In this document: piece by piece, positions 34,662-44,061 of the stretch
How positions within the stretch are numbered: the stretch's first letter is position 1
Layout: each line of letters begins with the position of its first letter
From: SpSt-333 sp964371615
GTDB lineage: Bacteria; Bacteroidota; Ignavibacteria; UBA10030; UBA8401
Assembly (NCBI GenBank): GCA_964371615.1
Contig: CAYJMS010000003.1
Coordinates: 372,001-436,000, forward strand
Reading direction: 5' to 3'
Length of the DNA stretch: 64,000 nucleotides
Program-made: the position numbers and the translations under genes
Notes under the pieces: model-generated
Database searches by the model: none
The model's input: only the letters and a program-made list of their open reading frames with translations
Told to the model about the DNA's origin: nothing

Positions 34662-35072
34662 CTATAAATGATAATCTCCGGCTGCTTCCGGTTGGTATAT
34701 AATCTCGAGAATTTCGATTGACCGTGAACCGGCGGGGACATTCCAATCGACAATATCACCGACACGGTAACCGAGCAGCGCAACGCCGACAGGAGCGAGT
34801 ATCGATATCTTTCCTTCGTCAAGATTTGCCTCACCGGGGAAAGCAAGCGTCAGGACCGATTCTTCATTTGTCGTACGATCTTTGATTCGTACCCGGGACC
34901 TCATTGTCACGATATCCGGCGGTATCTCCCGTGGCGAAACGATGCGGGCACGGTTCAATTCCGTGACAAGGTCGCGCATGGCGCTCTTTTCGCGCACCAG
35001 CACCGGATTATCGAGCAATTGAAGCAATCGCATTTGATCCGTTTTGGTAATCACAATTATTCTTTCATTCAT
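34662..35072 (-). CDS. Rnk/GreA C-terminal-like transcription elongation factor domain protein
   Basis: A 136-residue protein with a short N-terminal helical arm (about 1-45) and a GreA/GreB C-terminal FKBP-like domain (50-130; the ISILAPVGVALLGYRVGDIVDW stretch is the family hallmark). The size and the short coiled coil fit Rnk (regulator of nucleoside diphosphate kinase), which binds RNA polymerase near its secondary channel. AAAGGAG lies about ten bases before the ATG. A strong promoter and, right at its start site, an intrinsic-terminator hairpin precede the gene, so it looks attenuated. Confidence 0.87.
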   Translation of the reverse strand: MNERIIVITKTDQMRLLQLLDNPVLVREKSAMRDLVTELNRARIVSPREIPPDIVTMRSRVRIKDRTTNEESVLTLAFPGEANLDEGKISILAPVGVALLGYRVGDIVDWNVPAGSRSIEILEIIYQPEAAGDYHL

Positions 35073-35113
35073 ACAAAGCGCTCCTTTCTTAATGCAGAGT
35101 GTTGAAACCCCCT

Positions 35114-35160
35114 AAAAAAAACAATGAGCGCATCATACATCGGAGTATGAGACGCTCATT
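35114..35160 (-). terminator. Attenuator-like intrinsic terminator in rnk leader
   Basis: Read on the minus strand, AATGAGCG (35160-35153) and TCATAC (35150-35145) pair with GTATGA (35138-35133) and CGCTCATT (35130-35123) around a six-base loop, then G and eight T follow. It starts within a few bases of the predicted transcription start and ends about 40 bases before the rnk ATG. Confidence 0.75.
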
Positions 35161-35169
35161 TATAATGGT

Positions 35170-35199
35170 ATAAGATACCGGATTTTTAGATCATTTCAA
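35170..35199 (-). promoter_or_regulatory. FCB-type promoter of rnk-like gene
   Basis: Minus strand: TTG (35199-35197, within TTTG), 19 bases, TATCTTAT (35177-35170). Transcription should start near 35163, just before the terminator hairpin. Confidence 0.6.
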
Positions 35200-35292
35200 A
35201 CAAATCCCCCGCGTCATATCACTGCGGGTTTATCTCTTTTTTCGTATATTGTACAGTAATTATTAGATCGTTCACAACAGTAAGAAGAACCA

Positions 35293-36882
35293 TTGCTTAA
35301 AAATTTCGTCTCCAAATTCAAGTCATTCTTCGGCGTCAAACCGAAGGGTGTCGTCCCTCCGCCGGCAACTCCGGCAAAAGAATCACCGAAATCATCGTTC
35401 CGCCAGCAAAAACAACGTCCCTTTGATAAACCGAGCGGAACACACCACCCCCGCGACCAGCGAAAAAGGGAAACACGCGAGGAGTACCGTTTACGCCACG
35501 AAAAGCTGGATAAAGAAAAGAAGAATACCAGAGTGCTTACCGTTGCCAAGGAAAAACCTGCAACACCGGTTGTTCCCGCAGAACCGTGGCACGAATCCTC
35601 ATTTAAAGTCACGGTGACGGACGGTAAATCACGGTTTCATGATTTCAATCTGCCGAACGAGATTATGCATGCGGTGGCCGATTTAAATTTTCAGTATTGC
35701 ACCCAGGTGCAGGCAGAAACGCTTCCTAAGGCACTCGCCGGAGACGATGTTTCCGCGCAGGCACAAACGGGAACGGGAAAGACCGCCGCATTTTTGATCA
35801 CCATCTTCTCCCACGTGCTTCGCAATCCGTTGAAGGACCAGAAGAAAGGGACACCCCGCGCCCTGATCCTTGCGCCGACACGGGAACTGGTGATGCAGAT
35901 AGAAAAGGATGCTCACAGTCTCGGAAAATATACCGGATGCAAGATTCTGTCGCTGGTCGGAGGCATCGACTATCACAAACAGATGGAGAATTTGAAACAC
36001 GAATCGGTCGACGTCATCGTTGCAACGCCGGGACGGCTGATTGATTTCAAGAAACAGAAACTGGTCGATCTCGGTAAAGTGGAGATCCTTATCATCGACG
36101 AAGCGGACCGGATGTTGGACATGGGATTTATTCCCGCCGTGCGAAGCATCGTTCTGAGCACGCCGCAAAAATCGCACCGGCAGACGATGTTCTTTACCGC
36201 AACCATGAATTCCGAAGTAAAACGTCTGGCAGAATCATGGACACGACAGGCGTTCGAAATAACCGTGCAGCCGGATGAGATTGCCGTATCCTCCGTAGAG
36301 CAGATCACCTACATCACCACCAAAGAAGAGAAGTTTACACTTTTCTATAACGTGCTGATGCAAAAACATCTTGAACGCGTACTGGTGTTCGTGAATCGCA
36401 GAGATATTGCGCGCGACCTGAAGGACAGACTGGAAACCTACGGTGTGACCTGCGCCCTGCTGTCGGGAGAAGTCGATCAGCGGCAGCGGATCAAACGGTT
36501 GGAGAATTTCCGTGAAGGGAAAGTAAGAGTGCTGGTGGCTACCGATGTTGCATCACGCGGCATCCACGTGGAAGCAATCTCGCATGTCGTCAACTATAAT
36601 TTGCCGCAGGATCCGGAGGAATTCGTGCATCGGATCGGCCGAACGGGAAGAGCGGGAGCAAAAGGCATAGCGATCAGTTTTGCGGACGAGGAGGATTCAT
36701 ACGAAATACCGCGGATGGAAGAGTACATGAAAAAAACGATCGAATGCATCTATCCGGATGAGTCCCTGCTGGCGCCGGTGCCGGAAGTGTTTCCCCGCAC
36801 CATCGTGAAATCCGAACGTCCGCCGCGCCGCGATTATAATAAAGGGAGAGGAACCCGCAGACCCCCGCGTCGTACATCCTAA
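35293..36882 (+). CDS. DEAD-box RNA helicase with basic N-terminal extension (RhlB/RhlE-like)
   Basis: A 529-residue helicase. The first 100 residues are a Lys/Arg/Pro-rich low-complexity arm (QRPFDKPSGTHHPRDQRKRE). The core has a QxQ motif (TQVQAE), AQTGTGKT (157-164), PTRELV, DEADRMLDMGF, and HRIGRTGRAG. Motif III reads TAT (FFTATMN) instead of the usual SAT. The C-terminus is again basic. It starts at TTG 35293. TATATTGT (35245-35252) with a CTG 20 bases further up may be its promoter. It is the second of three DEAD-box genes in the window. Confidence 0.9.
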   Translation: MLKNFVSKFKSFFGVKPKGVVPPPATPAKESPKSSFRQQKQRPFDKPSGTHHPRDQRKRETREEYRLRHEKLDKEKKNTRVLTVAKEKPATPVVPAEPWHESSFKVTVTDGKSRFHDFNLPNEIMHAVADLNFQYCTQVQAETLPKALAGDDVSAQAQTGTGKTAAFLITIFSHVLRNPLKDQKKGTPRALILAPTRELVMQIEKDAHSLGKYTGCKILSLVGGIDYHKQMENLKHESVDVIVATPGRLIDFKKQKLVDLGKVEILIIDEADRMLDMGFIPAVRSIVLSTPQKSHRQTMFFTATMNSEVKRLAESWTRQAFEITVQPDEIAVSSVEQITYITTKEEKFTLFYNVLMQKHLERVLVFVNRRDIARDLKDRLETYGVTCALLSGEVDQRQRIKRLENFREGKVRVLVATDVASRGIHVEAISHVVNYNLPQDPEEFVHRIGRTGRAGAKGIAISFADEEDSYEIPRMEEYMKKTIECIYPDESLLAPVPEVFPRTIVKSERPPRRDYNKGRGTRRPPRRTS

Positions 36883-36905
36883 TACTCTTAGGTTTTAAAA
36901 CATTC

Positions 36906-36939
36906 AGACCTCACAAGCGTTTCCACCCCTGTGAGGTCT
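36906..36939. terminator. Bidirectional hairpin between convergent helicase and RND genes
   Basis: AGACCTCACA (36906-36915), a 14-base loop, TGTGAGGTCT (36930-36939) followed by TTC. It resembles a degenerate palindromic repeat and lies between two converging genes. Confidence 0.65.
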
Positions 36940-36997
36940 TTCTATTTATTCGTACCGCCTATAATACCGGTCAATACCTGCCCGTGGAATTTTTCTG

Positions 36998-39900
36998 CTA
37001 TTCCGCCCCGGCCGTCGTAACGGCATCTTCAGCGATGTCTTGTTTTTCCACCAGTGCCGCTTCAACATTCGATACGGATGCTGTTTCGGATGTGAAATAA
37101 GAATAAATGGATGGAATTACAAAGAGAGTCAGAAACGTGGAAAAGATCAAGCCGCCAATCACCGCAATACCCATCGAAATTCTCCCGGCCGAACCGACGC
37201 CGATCGCCAATGCGATTGGAAGCGTTCCAAGAATGGTCGAGAGCGACGTCATTAAGATAGGGCGAAATCGCGCCGTTGACGCATCGACGATCGCATCCAT
37301 TACCGGCAATCCCGCCGCTTTACGCTGGTTGGCGAATTCTACGATCAGAATACCGTTTTTTGTCACCAAACCGATAAGCATAATCGCCCCGATCTGCGAA
37401 AAGATGTTCAGCGTAAGATTGAAGTACCAGAGCGAGAACAACGCACCCGCCAAAGCCAAAGGAACGGTGAACATGATAATGAACGGATCGCGGAATGATT
37501 CGAACTGTGCAGAGAGTACCAGATAAATCAATACCAACGCAAGAACAAATGCGAAAAAAAGGCTCGACGAACTTTCGGAGAAGTCCTTGGAAACTCCCGC
37601 CAGCGCAGTACTGAACGTTTCGTCCAGCACCGTCGAGGCAACTTCCCGCATGACATTGATTCCGTCGCCGACAGTATATCCGGGCGCCAGCCCCGCAGAA
37701 ACGGTTGCCGAGACAAACCGGTTATACCGGTATAATGCCGGCGGACTCGTCTCTTCGTGCAGCGTAATGACATTATCGAGTTGGACCAGCACTCCGCCGG
37801 CACTCCGAACGAAGAGCGATTTCAGATCGAGCGGTTTGTTCCTGTCCGCACGCTGCATTTGTCCGATGACCTGATATTGCTTTCCGTTCATTACAAAAAA
37901 ATCGAACCGCTGGCCGCTGTAGGCCAATTGCAGCGTCTGTGCGATGTCGAGCGATGAGACGCCAAGCGCTTGTGCCCGGTCGCGATTGATCTCGACGCGC
38001 ACTTCCGGACGATTAAACACCAGATTCACATCGACAATCTGAAATTCCTTCCGCTGCTGCGCTGCGGCGATGAATTTCGGAAGTACGTCGCGTAATTTTT
38101 GGAAGTTCTGCGCCTGAATCACGAACTGAACCGGCAATCCGCCGCCCCTGCCGCCGATTGATTGTTCCTGCACGACAAAACCGCGTGCGTCGGGAAATTG
38201 ACGCAGCAATCCCGAGATCTGGTTTGCAACCTGCATCTGTGTTCTGTCGCGCGCTGCCGGTTCCGTGAGAATGATGAACATCATGCTGGAATTGACGGAA
38301 CCTGATCCGAATCCCGGCGAGGTGAGGGACATGATCCCTTCGATCTCCGGCACGTTTTTTTGAACCGATGCGACGACATTCTCAACATAGCGGTCCATGT
38401 ATTCAAAGGTGACCCCTTCCGGGCCCGTTGACATAACACGAAGGCTGCTGCGATCTTCCAACGGTGCTAGTTCCGACGGGATCATACTTCCAAAGACAAA
38501 GATCATCACCATAGAAAAGGCGACACCCGCAAAGCCAAGCCAGCGCCGCCGCATGAATGCTTTCAGCCAATCGCGGTAGGTCGACGTCAACCATGCGAAG
38601 AACGGTTCGGTTGCGCGGTAAAACGCGCTGTGGTGAGCGTGAGGTTTCAACAATCTGGATGAGAGCATCGGAGTCAGCGTAAGCGCCACAAATGAAGAAA
38701 TGAGTACCGCTCCTGCCAGGACGATACCGAATTCCTTAAACAACCGTCCGGTCAATCCCTGCAGGAAAACGACCGGCATAAAGACCGCCGCCAGCGCGAT
38801 AGTGGTGGCGATAATTGCGAAATACACTTCCGCCGATCCGCGCACTCCCGCATCGTACGGCTGCATGCCGCTTTCAATCTTTGCGTAGATGTTCTCCAGC
38901 ATTACGATCGCATCGTCCACGACCAGGCCGATTGCCAGCACAATGCCGAGAAGCGTCAGCACATTGATGGAGAAATCCATAATGTACATGATAAAAAACG
39001 AGCCGATAAGCGACACCGGTACGGAGATCATCGGAATAATGGTCGTGCGGATGTCGCGGAGAAACAGGTAGATCACCACAAAAACGAGGATGAATGCCAG
39101 CAGCACCGTTTCCGCCACTTCAATAATCGACTGGCGGATGTATTTCGACGAATCGAAACCATAGCCAACCTCAACATCGGGAGGGAGATCCCGTTTGATT
39201 TCTTCGACACGTTTCCGGAATTCATTCACAATATCCACATAATTTGCACCGGCGCGCGGCTGGACCACCACGCCGACCGACGGCACGCCATCGCGCCGCA
39301 TGATCGACCGGAGATTCTCCGGACCAAGTTCCGCATTTCCGATATCGCGAAAACGGATCACGTTGCCGTTGCTCTCCTTCACGATCATATTGTTGAATTG
39401 TTCCGGGGTTTGAAGACGGCTGAGCGTTCGCACCGTCAATTCGGTCGATTCGCCTTCGATCCGTCCGGACGGCAGCTCCACGTTCTCGCGATGGACTGCA
39501 TTCTGGACATCGATCGGCGTCAATTGATACGCAGCAAGTTTTGCAGGATCCATCCACAGGCGCATGGAGTACGTCTTGGCACCCCAGACCCGAGCTTCGC
39601 TCACACCAGGAATAGTCTGTAAATATTCTTTAAAACGCACTTCGGCAATTTCCGTTAGTTCAAGCATGCTGCGGTTGCTGCTTTTTACATTCAGCAAAAT
39701 AATCGGCACGGCATCGGCATCGGCTTTCGAAACGATCGGAGGATCGCAATCGGGCGGAAGGAATCGTTGCGCAGAGGAAACTTTGTCCCGTACATCGTTT
39801 GCTGCCGCTTCAAGGTCGACATCAAGTTCGAATTCCACTGTAATCGAACTCCGTCCTTCGCGGCTGATGGAGGAGATGGTGCGGATGCCGGCAATGGCGC

Positions 39901-40114
39901 TGATGGTCTGTTCCAGACGCTCGGTAATCTGCGCTTCAATCACATCGGCGTTGGCGCCGACATAACTGGTGGAGATGCTGATGGTGGCCGGAGCGACGCT
40001 CGGATATTCACGGACACCGAGCGACGTAAAACCGATAATGCCGAACAGGATGATCATCAATGACATGACAATCGCTAGAACGGGGCGGCGAATGGAGGTT
40101 GCTGCTAAGCTCAT
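36998..40114 (-). CDS. RND-family multidrug efflux inner-membrane transporter (HAE1 type)
   Basis: A 1038-residue AcrB/MexB-like proton-driven pump with twelve membrane helices and two large periplasmic loops in an internal duplication. Helix 1 starts SIRRPVLAIVMSLMI, the proton-relay pair lies in helix 4 (GLVVDDAIVMLENI), and the second half ends with ALAIGVGSAGRISMGIAVIGG. Substrates are probably hydrophobic or amphiphilic drugs or bile-like compounds. Its adaptor gene lies directly upstream, one base away, so the two are a unit; no outer-membrane TolC-like gene follows in this window. Confidence 0.95.
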   Translation of the reverse strand: MSLAATSIRRPVLAIVMSLMIILFGIIGFTSLGVREYPSVAPATISISTSYVGANADVIEAQITERLEQTISAIAGIRTISSISREGRSSITVEFELDVDLEAAANDVRDKVSSAQRFLPPDCDPPIVSKADADAVPIILLNVKSSNRSMLELTEIAEVRFKEYLQTIPGVSEARVWGAKTYSMRLWMDPAKLAAYQLTPIDVQNAVHRENVELPSGRIEGESTELTVRTLSRLQTPEQFNNMIVKESNGNVIRFRDIGNAELGPENLRSIMRRDGVPSVGVVVQPRAGANYVDIVNEFRKRVEEIKRDLPPDVEVGYGFDSSKYIRQSIIEVAETVLLAFILVFVVIYLFLRDIRTTIIPMISVPVSLIGSFFIMYIMDFSINVLTLLGIVLAIGLVVDDAIVMLENIYAKIESGMQPYDAGVRGSAEVYFAIIATTIALAAVFMPVVFLQGLTGRLFKEFGIVLAGAVLISSFVALTLTPMLSSRLLKPHAHHSAFYRATEPFFAWLTSTYRDWLKAFMRRRWLGFAGVAFSMVMIFVFGSMIPSELAPLEDRSSLRVMSTGPEGVTFEYMDRYVENVVASVQKNVPEIEGIMSLTSPGFGSGSVNSSMMFIILTEPAARDRTQMQVANQISGLLRQFPDARGFVVQEQSIGGRGGGLPVQFVIQAQNFQKLRDVLPKFIAAAQQRKEFQIVDVNLVFNRPEVRVEINRDRAQALGVSSLDIAQTLQLAYSGQRFDFFVMNGKQYQVIGQMQRADRNKPLDLKSLFVRSAGGVLVQLDNVITLHEETSPPALYRYNRFVSATVSAGLAPGYTVGDGINVMREVASTVLDETFSTALAGVSKDFSESSSSLFFAFVLALVLIYLVLSAQFESFRDPFIIMFTVPLALAGALFSLWYFNLTLNIFSQIGAIMLIGLVTKNGILIVEFANQRKAAGLPVMDAIVDASTARFRPILMTSLSTILGTLPIALAIGVGSAGRISMGIAVIGGLIFSTFLTLFVIPSIYSYFTSETASVSNVEAALVEKQDIAEDAVTTAGAE

Positions 40115-40115
40115 A

Positions 40116-41180
40116 TCACCTCACATCCGTCAATGTGATAAGCGTGGAAGGGCGCAGCTGCATGACACCGGAGGTGATAACGGTGTCGCCGGCGGTCAAT
40201 CCTGAAGTAATCTGAACGAGATTTTCCGTCCGGAGTCCGGTGGTGACCTTTTTGGTCTGCGCTTTTCCGTCGACGGCCACGAACACTTTCTGACCTTCCA
40301 TTTCCGGAATCACCGATTCGCTCGGAATCATAATTGCATCGGGAATTTTTTCCAGCAGCAGCCGGACCCGGGCAAACGCTCCCGGCATTAATGTGCCGTG
40401 AACATTTGCCGACCGAGCGCGGATCTGCACCGTGCGGGTGACCGGATCGATCTTCGGTTCAATGGCGTAAATTGTTCCGGAAAATGTATCGGTGGATCCG
40501 GAGACGGTGAACGAGACGACACTTTCCTTCTTTACGATGGAGGCATATTTTTCGGGAATAGAGAAATCGATCTTGACCGACGAAAGGCTTTGCAGCGTCG
40601 TGATGCGAGTCGACGAATTGACAAAACTTCCCTCGCTCACATAGCGAAGGCCGATTTCTCCGTCAAACGGAGCGCGCAGTTCGGTCTTTTTGATTTTTGC
40701 CTTTATAAGATTGATTTCCGCTTCGATGGACTTCAGATCGTTCCGCGCTTTGTCGAAATCCTCGGAACTGATGAGATGGCTTTCAAATAATTGTTTCCGC
40801 CGTTTGAAGATATCGTCGGCAAGAGATTTTTGGGATTGCTGTTTCTGCAACTGTGCCAGCAGTTCATCGTCGTTGATCTTGACGAGCAAATCTCCCTTCC
40901 GGACGCGCGTTCCCTCGGTAAAAAGAATTTTGATAACCTGTCCGGTGATTTCGCTCCTGATTTCCACCTCTTCACTGGCAAGAATTGTTCCGGTCGAATT
41001 AATTATATTATCGTACGGAGAGGGTGTAATCACCCGCGCCGCAACGGGAATGCGTTGCTCAACGGCGGATTGTCCGGTCTTCACGTCTGCAGAAAATAAT
41101 CCTAAACGCGGACTGAGCGCCATTCCGGCAACGACAATAATGGTAAGCGTGATAGTGATAATACGAGTGCGTTTCTTCAT
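40116..41180 (-). CDS. RND efflux periplasmic adaptor subunit
   Basis: A 354-residue membrane-fusion protein. A single N-terminal hydrophobic helix (6-25) is followed by split lipoyl motifs (VIKILFTEGTRVRKGDLLVKIND and ELRAPFDGEIGLRYVSEGSFV), a short alpha-hairpin (100-160) and beta-barrel domains. No lipobox is seen, so it is anchored by the helix. It is transcribed first and should bridge the RND pump downstream to an outer-membrane channel encoded elsewhere. Confidence 0.94.
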   Translation of the reverse strand: MKKRTRIITITLTIIVVAGMALSPRLGLFSADVKTGQSAVEQRIPVAARVITPSPYDNIINSTGTILASEEVEIRSEITGQVIKILFTEGTRVRKGDLLVKINDDELLAQLQKQQSQKSLADDIFKRRKQLFESHLISSEDFDKARNDLKSIEAEINLIKAKIKKTELRAPFDGEIGLRYVSEGSFVNSSTRITTLQSLSSVKIDFSIPEKYASIVKKESVVSFTVSGSTDTFSGTIYAIEPKIDPVTRTVQIRARSANVHGTLMPGAFARVRLLLEKIPDAIMIPSESVIPEMEGQKVFVAVDGKAQTKKVTTGLRTENLVQITSGLTAGDTVITSGVMQLRPSTLITLTDVR

Positions 41181-41244
41181 AGTCGATATTGGACAATATT
41201 AGCGTAACTTTTGTTTAATATACCACTTATCTTGAACACTAAGA

Positions 41245-41264
41245 AGAGGGAAAATATTCCCTCT
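41245..41264. other. Small hairpin between RND operon and amylase gene
   Basis: AGAGGGAA (41245-41252), loop AATA, TTCCCTCT (41257-41264). It lies between two diverging genes; an operator or structural role is possible. Confidence 0.4.
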
Positions 41265-41326
41265 GACAGCATATTTGCGAACGGTACCAACTGCTGTCGA
41301 CAATTGTTAACGCCGGGCCGGGCGGG

Positions 41327-41357
41327 TTGCTTTCACTTTTTTCTTTCGCTACTTTTA
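41327..41357 (+). promoter_or_regulatory. FCB-type promoter of amylase gene
   Basis: TTG (41327-41329), 20 bases, TACTTTTA (41350-41357), ending 33 bases before ATG 41391. Confidence 0.5.
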
Positions 41358-41390
41358 CACAGTTCTTAATGTTTCATAATGCGGTGGATC

Positions 41391-42746
41391 ATGAAAAAAT
41401 CTCTTCTCTTTTTTCTTCTCGTTACATTCACATTTCTGTCGGCCCAGATACCCGCACCCTATGCAAAAGAGAACGCCCGTCCGTCGGAAGAATGGGTGAA
41501 AAAAGGGATCATCTATGAAATTTATACCCGCGCTTTCTCTCCGGAAGGAACCTTTACCGGCGTTGAACGGCGGCTGCCCGAACTGAAGCAACTTGGCGTC
41601 ACAATCCTGTGGATTATGCCGATCCACCCTGTGGGAACGGAAAAACGGAAGGGAACGCTCGGCTCACCGTACAGCGTGCAGGACTACTATGCAGTCAATC
41701 CCGAATTTGGAACAACAGATGATTTCAAACGATTGGTCGACGCGGCACATCAACACGGAATGAATATTGTCATCGATCTCGTTGCCAATCATACCTCCTG
41801 GGACAGCAAAATGGCCCGCGAACATCCGGAATGGTTTACCAGGGACAGCGCCGGATACATGATTCCCCCCGTGGCGGATTGGAGCGATGTCGTCGATTTA
41901 AATTACGACAACAGAGATCTTCGCCGGTATATGATTGACATGCTGAAATACTGGGTGCGTGATATCGGCATCGACGGCTTCCGATGCGACGTCTCAGAAA
42001 TGGTACCGGTTGATTTTTGGGATGAAGCCCGCGCGGCGCTGGATTCCATTAGACCGGTTTTCATGCTTTCAGAAGGAATGTACGCCGAACATCATTTAAA
42101 AGCGTTTGATGTGACGTACGGCTGGAATTCATACCACACCATGGCGGATATTTTTGCCGGGAAGAAACCGGCGTTTGAAATGGATTCCGTTCTCATACGG
42201 GAATCATTGTCGTACCCTAAAGGATCGCTCCGGCTCCGCTTCAGTTCCAATCACGACGAGAATGCGTGGGATATGCCCGATGTGATGAAATTTGGAGACG
42301 AAGGGGCGCGCATGGCCGCAGTTCTCACTAATACGTTCCCCGGTGTTCCACTGCTCTATAATGGTCAGGAAGTAGGGAACAAAGAGAAATTGGGATTATT
42401 CGAAAAACACGAGATCGATTGGACGAAAGGAAAACAGTGGAGGGAATTCTATACCGAAATATTTAAAATCAGGAAGAACAATCCTGCACTTTCGGACGGC
42501 GATTATCAATATGTCAAAAACAGCCACCCGGAAAAGATTTATTCATTCATCCGGACGGACGGTCGGAATACACTGCTGATTGTAACAAATTTCTCGGATA
42601 CACAAAAAACGGCAACACTGACACTGCCGAAGATCTTTCCGTCGCTCGGATATATCGATGCATTTACCGAAGAACCCGTTGCGTATAAATTTGTTCAGAC
42701 GATAACGCTGCCGAAATTCGGCTACAGAGTGTTCATCGTTGAATAA
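41391..42746 (+). CDS. Exported GH13 alpha-amylase-family enzyme
   Basis: A 451-residue glycoside hydrolase. The signal peptide covers 1-18 (LLFFLLVTFTFLSAQ). The TIM-barrel motifs are complete: region I DLVANHTS (129-136), region II GFRCDVSE with nucleophile Asp200, region III MLSEGMY with acid/base Glu228 and region IV SSNHDEN with Asp289. A small C-terminal beta domain follows (about 370-451). It hydrolyses alpha-glucans such as starch or maltodextrins in the periplasm or outside. ATG 41391 is used; an in-frame ATG at 41379 would only add four residues before the signal. Confidence 0.92.
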   Translation: MKKSLLFFLLVTFTFLSAQIPAPYAKENARPSEEWVKKGIIYEIYTRAFSPEGTFTGVERRLPELKQLGVTILWIMPIHPVGTEKRKGTLGSPYSVQDYYAVNPEFGTTDDFKRLVDAAHQHGMNIVIDLVANHTSWDSKMAREHPEWFTRDSAGYMIPPVADWSDVVDLNYDNRDLRRYMIDMLKYWVRDIGIDGFRCDVSEMVPVDFWDEARAALDSIRPVFMLSEGMYAEHHLKAFDVTYGWNSYHTMADIFAGKKPAFEMDSVLIRESLSYPKGSLRLRFSSNHDENAWDMPDVMKFGDEGARMAAVLTNTFPGVPLLYNGQEVGNKEKLGLFEKHEIDWTKGKQWREFYTEIFKIRKNNPALSDGDYQYVKNSHPEKIYSFIRTDGRNTLLIVTNFSDTQKTATLTLPKIFPSLGYIDAFTEEPVAYKFVQTITLPKFGYRVFIVE

Positions 42747-42762
42747 TAATGAAAGCATCACC

Positions 42763-43911
42763 ATGAAACCAGAACGCCTTATCTCGCTCGATGCATTCCG
42801 CGGATTTACTATTGCCGGAATGATTCTTGTCAACAATCCCGGTTCCTGGAGCGCCATCTATCCCCAGCTGTCACACGCCTCGTGGCACGGATGGACATTC
42901 ACCGATTGGATCTTTCCGTTCTTTCTCTGGATCGTCGGCGTGGCGATGACCTTTTCGTTCGACGTGAGGAGAAAAAAGGGGGATTCGAATGCCAAATTGA
43001 TCCTGAACGTGTTCCGCCGCGCGGCGATCATATTCGGGCTCGGCCTGTTTCTGACCGGATTTCCGTTCGGACTGCTCTGGGGGCACAATTTCAGTCTTGA
43101 CTCGATCCGGATTCCCGGCGTATTGCAGCGTATCGCCGTATGCTATTTCATTGCCTCATTTATCTATTTATACACTTCGGTACGAGGGCAAATTATTGCC
43201 ATCGGAGCATTGTTCGTCACCTATTGGCTGATGATGTTCTACATTCCGATACCCGAATACGGCGCGGGATTATTCGATAAAGGAAAGAATTTTGCCTCAT
43301 ACATCGATTCAATACTTCTGAACGGCCATATGTGGGTGGTGAGCAAAACATGGGATCCTGAAGGAATCATCAGCACGATTCCGGCCATTGCGACGACACT
43401 GTTCGGTTCGCTCACCGGCGAATATCTGCACCGGTCTCCGCACAGCAAAGACGAGAAAAGTGCGTGGATGTTCGTTTACGGTGCAGGATTTCTGCTGATC
43501 GGAGCGTTTTTGGATATGTGGATGCCGATCAATAAAAGTCTCTGGACCGTATCGTATGTCTTATTCATGAACGGCTGGGCGCTCTGTGTCTTCGGAATCT
43601 TTTACTTTTTGATCGATGCAAAAGGGATCAAGAAATGGGCGCATCCATTTGTGGTGTACGGCATGAATGCGATCTTCATCTTCGTTCTCTCGGGCATCGT
43701 GGGACGGACGATGGGTATGTGGAAGTTCAACGTGCAATTGGCAAATGGTGCGTATGCCGATGTTTCGCTGAAAACGATTATCGTACAAAACCTGTTCGAA
43801 CCGTACTTCTCGCCGCTGAACGCTTCAATGATGCACGCAATTCTCTGGATGCTCTGCATGTATCTGATTGTGTGGGTGATGTATAAGAAGAAATGGTTTG
43901 TGAAAGTGTAA
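42763..43911 (+). CDS. HGSNAT-like membrane acyltransferase (DUF5009 group)
   Basis: A 382-residue polytopic protein related to the lysosomal heparan-alpha-glucosaminide N-acetyltransferase. The family start RLISLDAFRGFTIAGMILVNNPGSW (residues 4-28) and the FTDWIFPFFLWIVGVAM helix are diagnostic; about ten more hydrophobic segments follow. Members transfer acetyl groups from cytoplasmic acetyl-CoA to amino sugars across the membrane. The ATG lies 16 bases after the amylase stop codon, so the two are probably co-transcribed and may both handle external polysaccharides; that link is inference. Confidence 0.88.
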   Translation: MKPERLISLDAFRGFTIAGMILVNNPGSWSAIYPQLSHASWHGWTFTDWIFPFFLWIVGVAMTFSFDVRRKKGDSNAKLILNVFRRAAIIFGLGLFLTGFPFGLLWGHNFSLDSIRIPGVLQRIAVCYFIASFIYLYTSVRGQIIAIGALFVTYWLMMFYIPIPEYGAGLFDKGKNFASYIDSILLNGHMWVVSKTWDPEGIISTIPAIATTLFGSLTGEYLHRSPHSKDEKSAWMFVYGAGFLLIGAFLDMWMPINKSLWTVSYVLFMNGWALCVFGIFYFLIDAKGIKKWAHPFVVYGMNAIFIFVLSGIVGRTMGMWKFNVQLANGAYADVSLKTIIVQNLFEPYFSPLNASMMHAILWMLCMYLIVWVMYKKKWFVKV

Positions 43912-43984
43912 ATATTATATTGCCGAGCGGTACAGTGCACTCCATCAATGCTTAGCGTGTTTGATTGTGCAGAAACTATTCCAT

Positions 43985-44018
43985 AAAAAATGCCCGTGAT
44001 TTTTGGCGGGCATTTTTT
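43985..44018. terminator. Bidirectional intrinsic terminator before SMR gene
   Basis: AAAAAATGCCCG (43985-43996), a 10-base loop, CGGGCATTTTTT (44007-44018): a 12-bp stem closing the amylase unit. Confidence 0.9.
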
Positions 44019-44061
44019 ATGTGTTTAACGATCACGATTTTAAAATTAAAAGGACACTTCT

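Noticed and set aside
44019..44061. Guanidine riboswitch before the SugE/Gdx-like gene
   Set aside because: The spacer is only about 40 bases after a terminator and lacks the paired ACGR-loop hairpins or the ykkC core.
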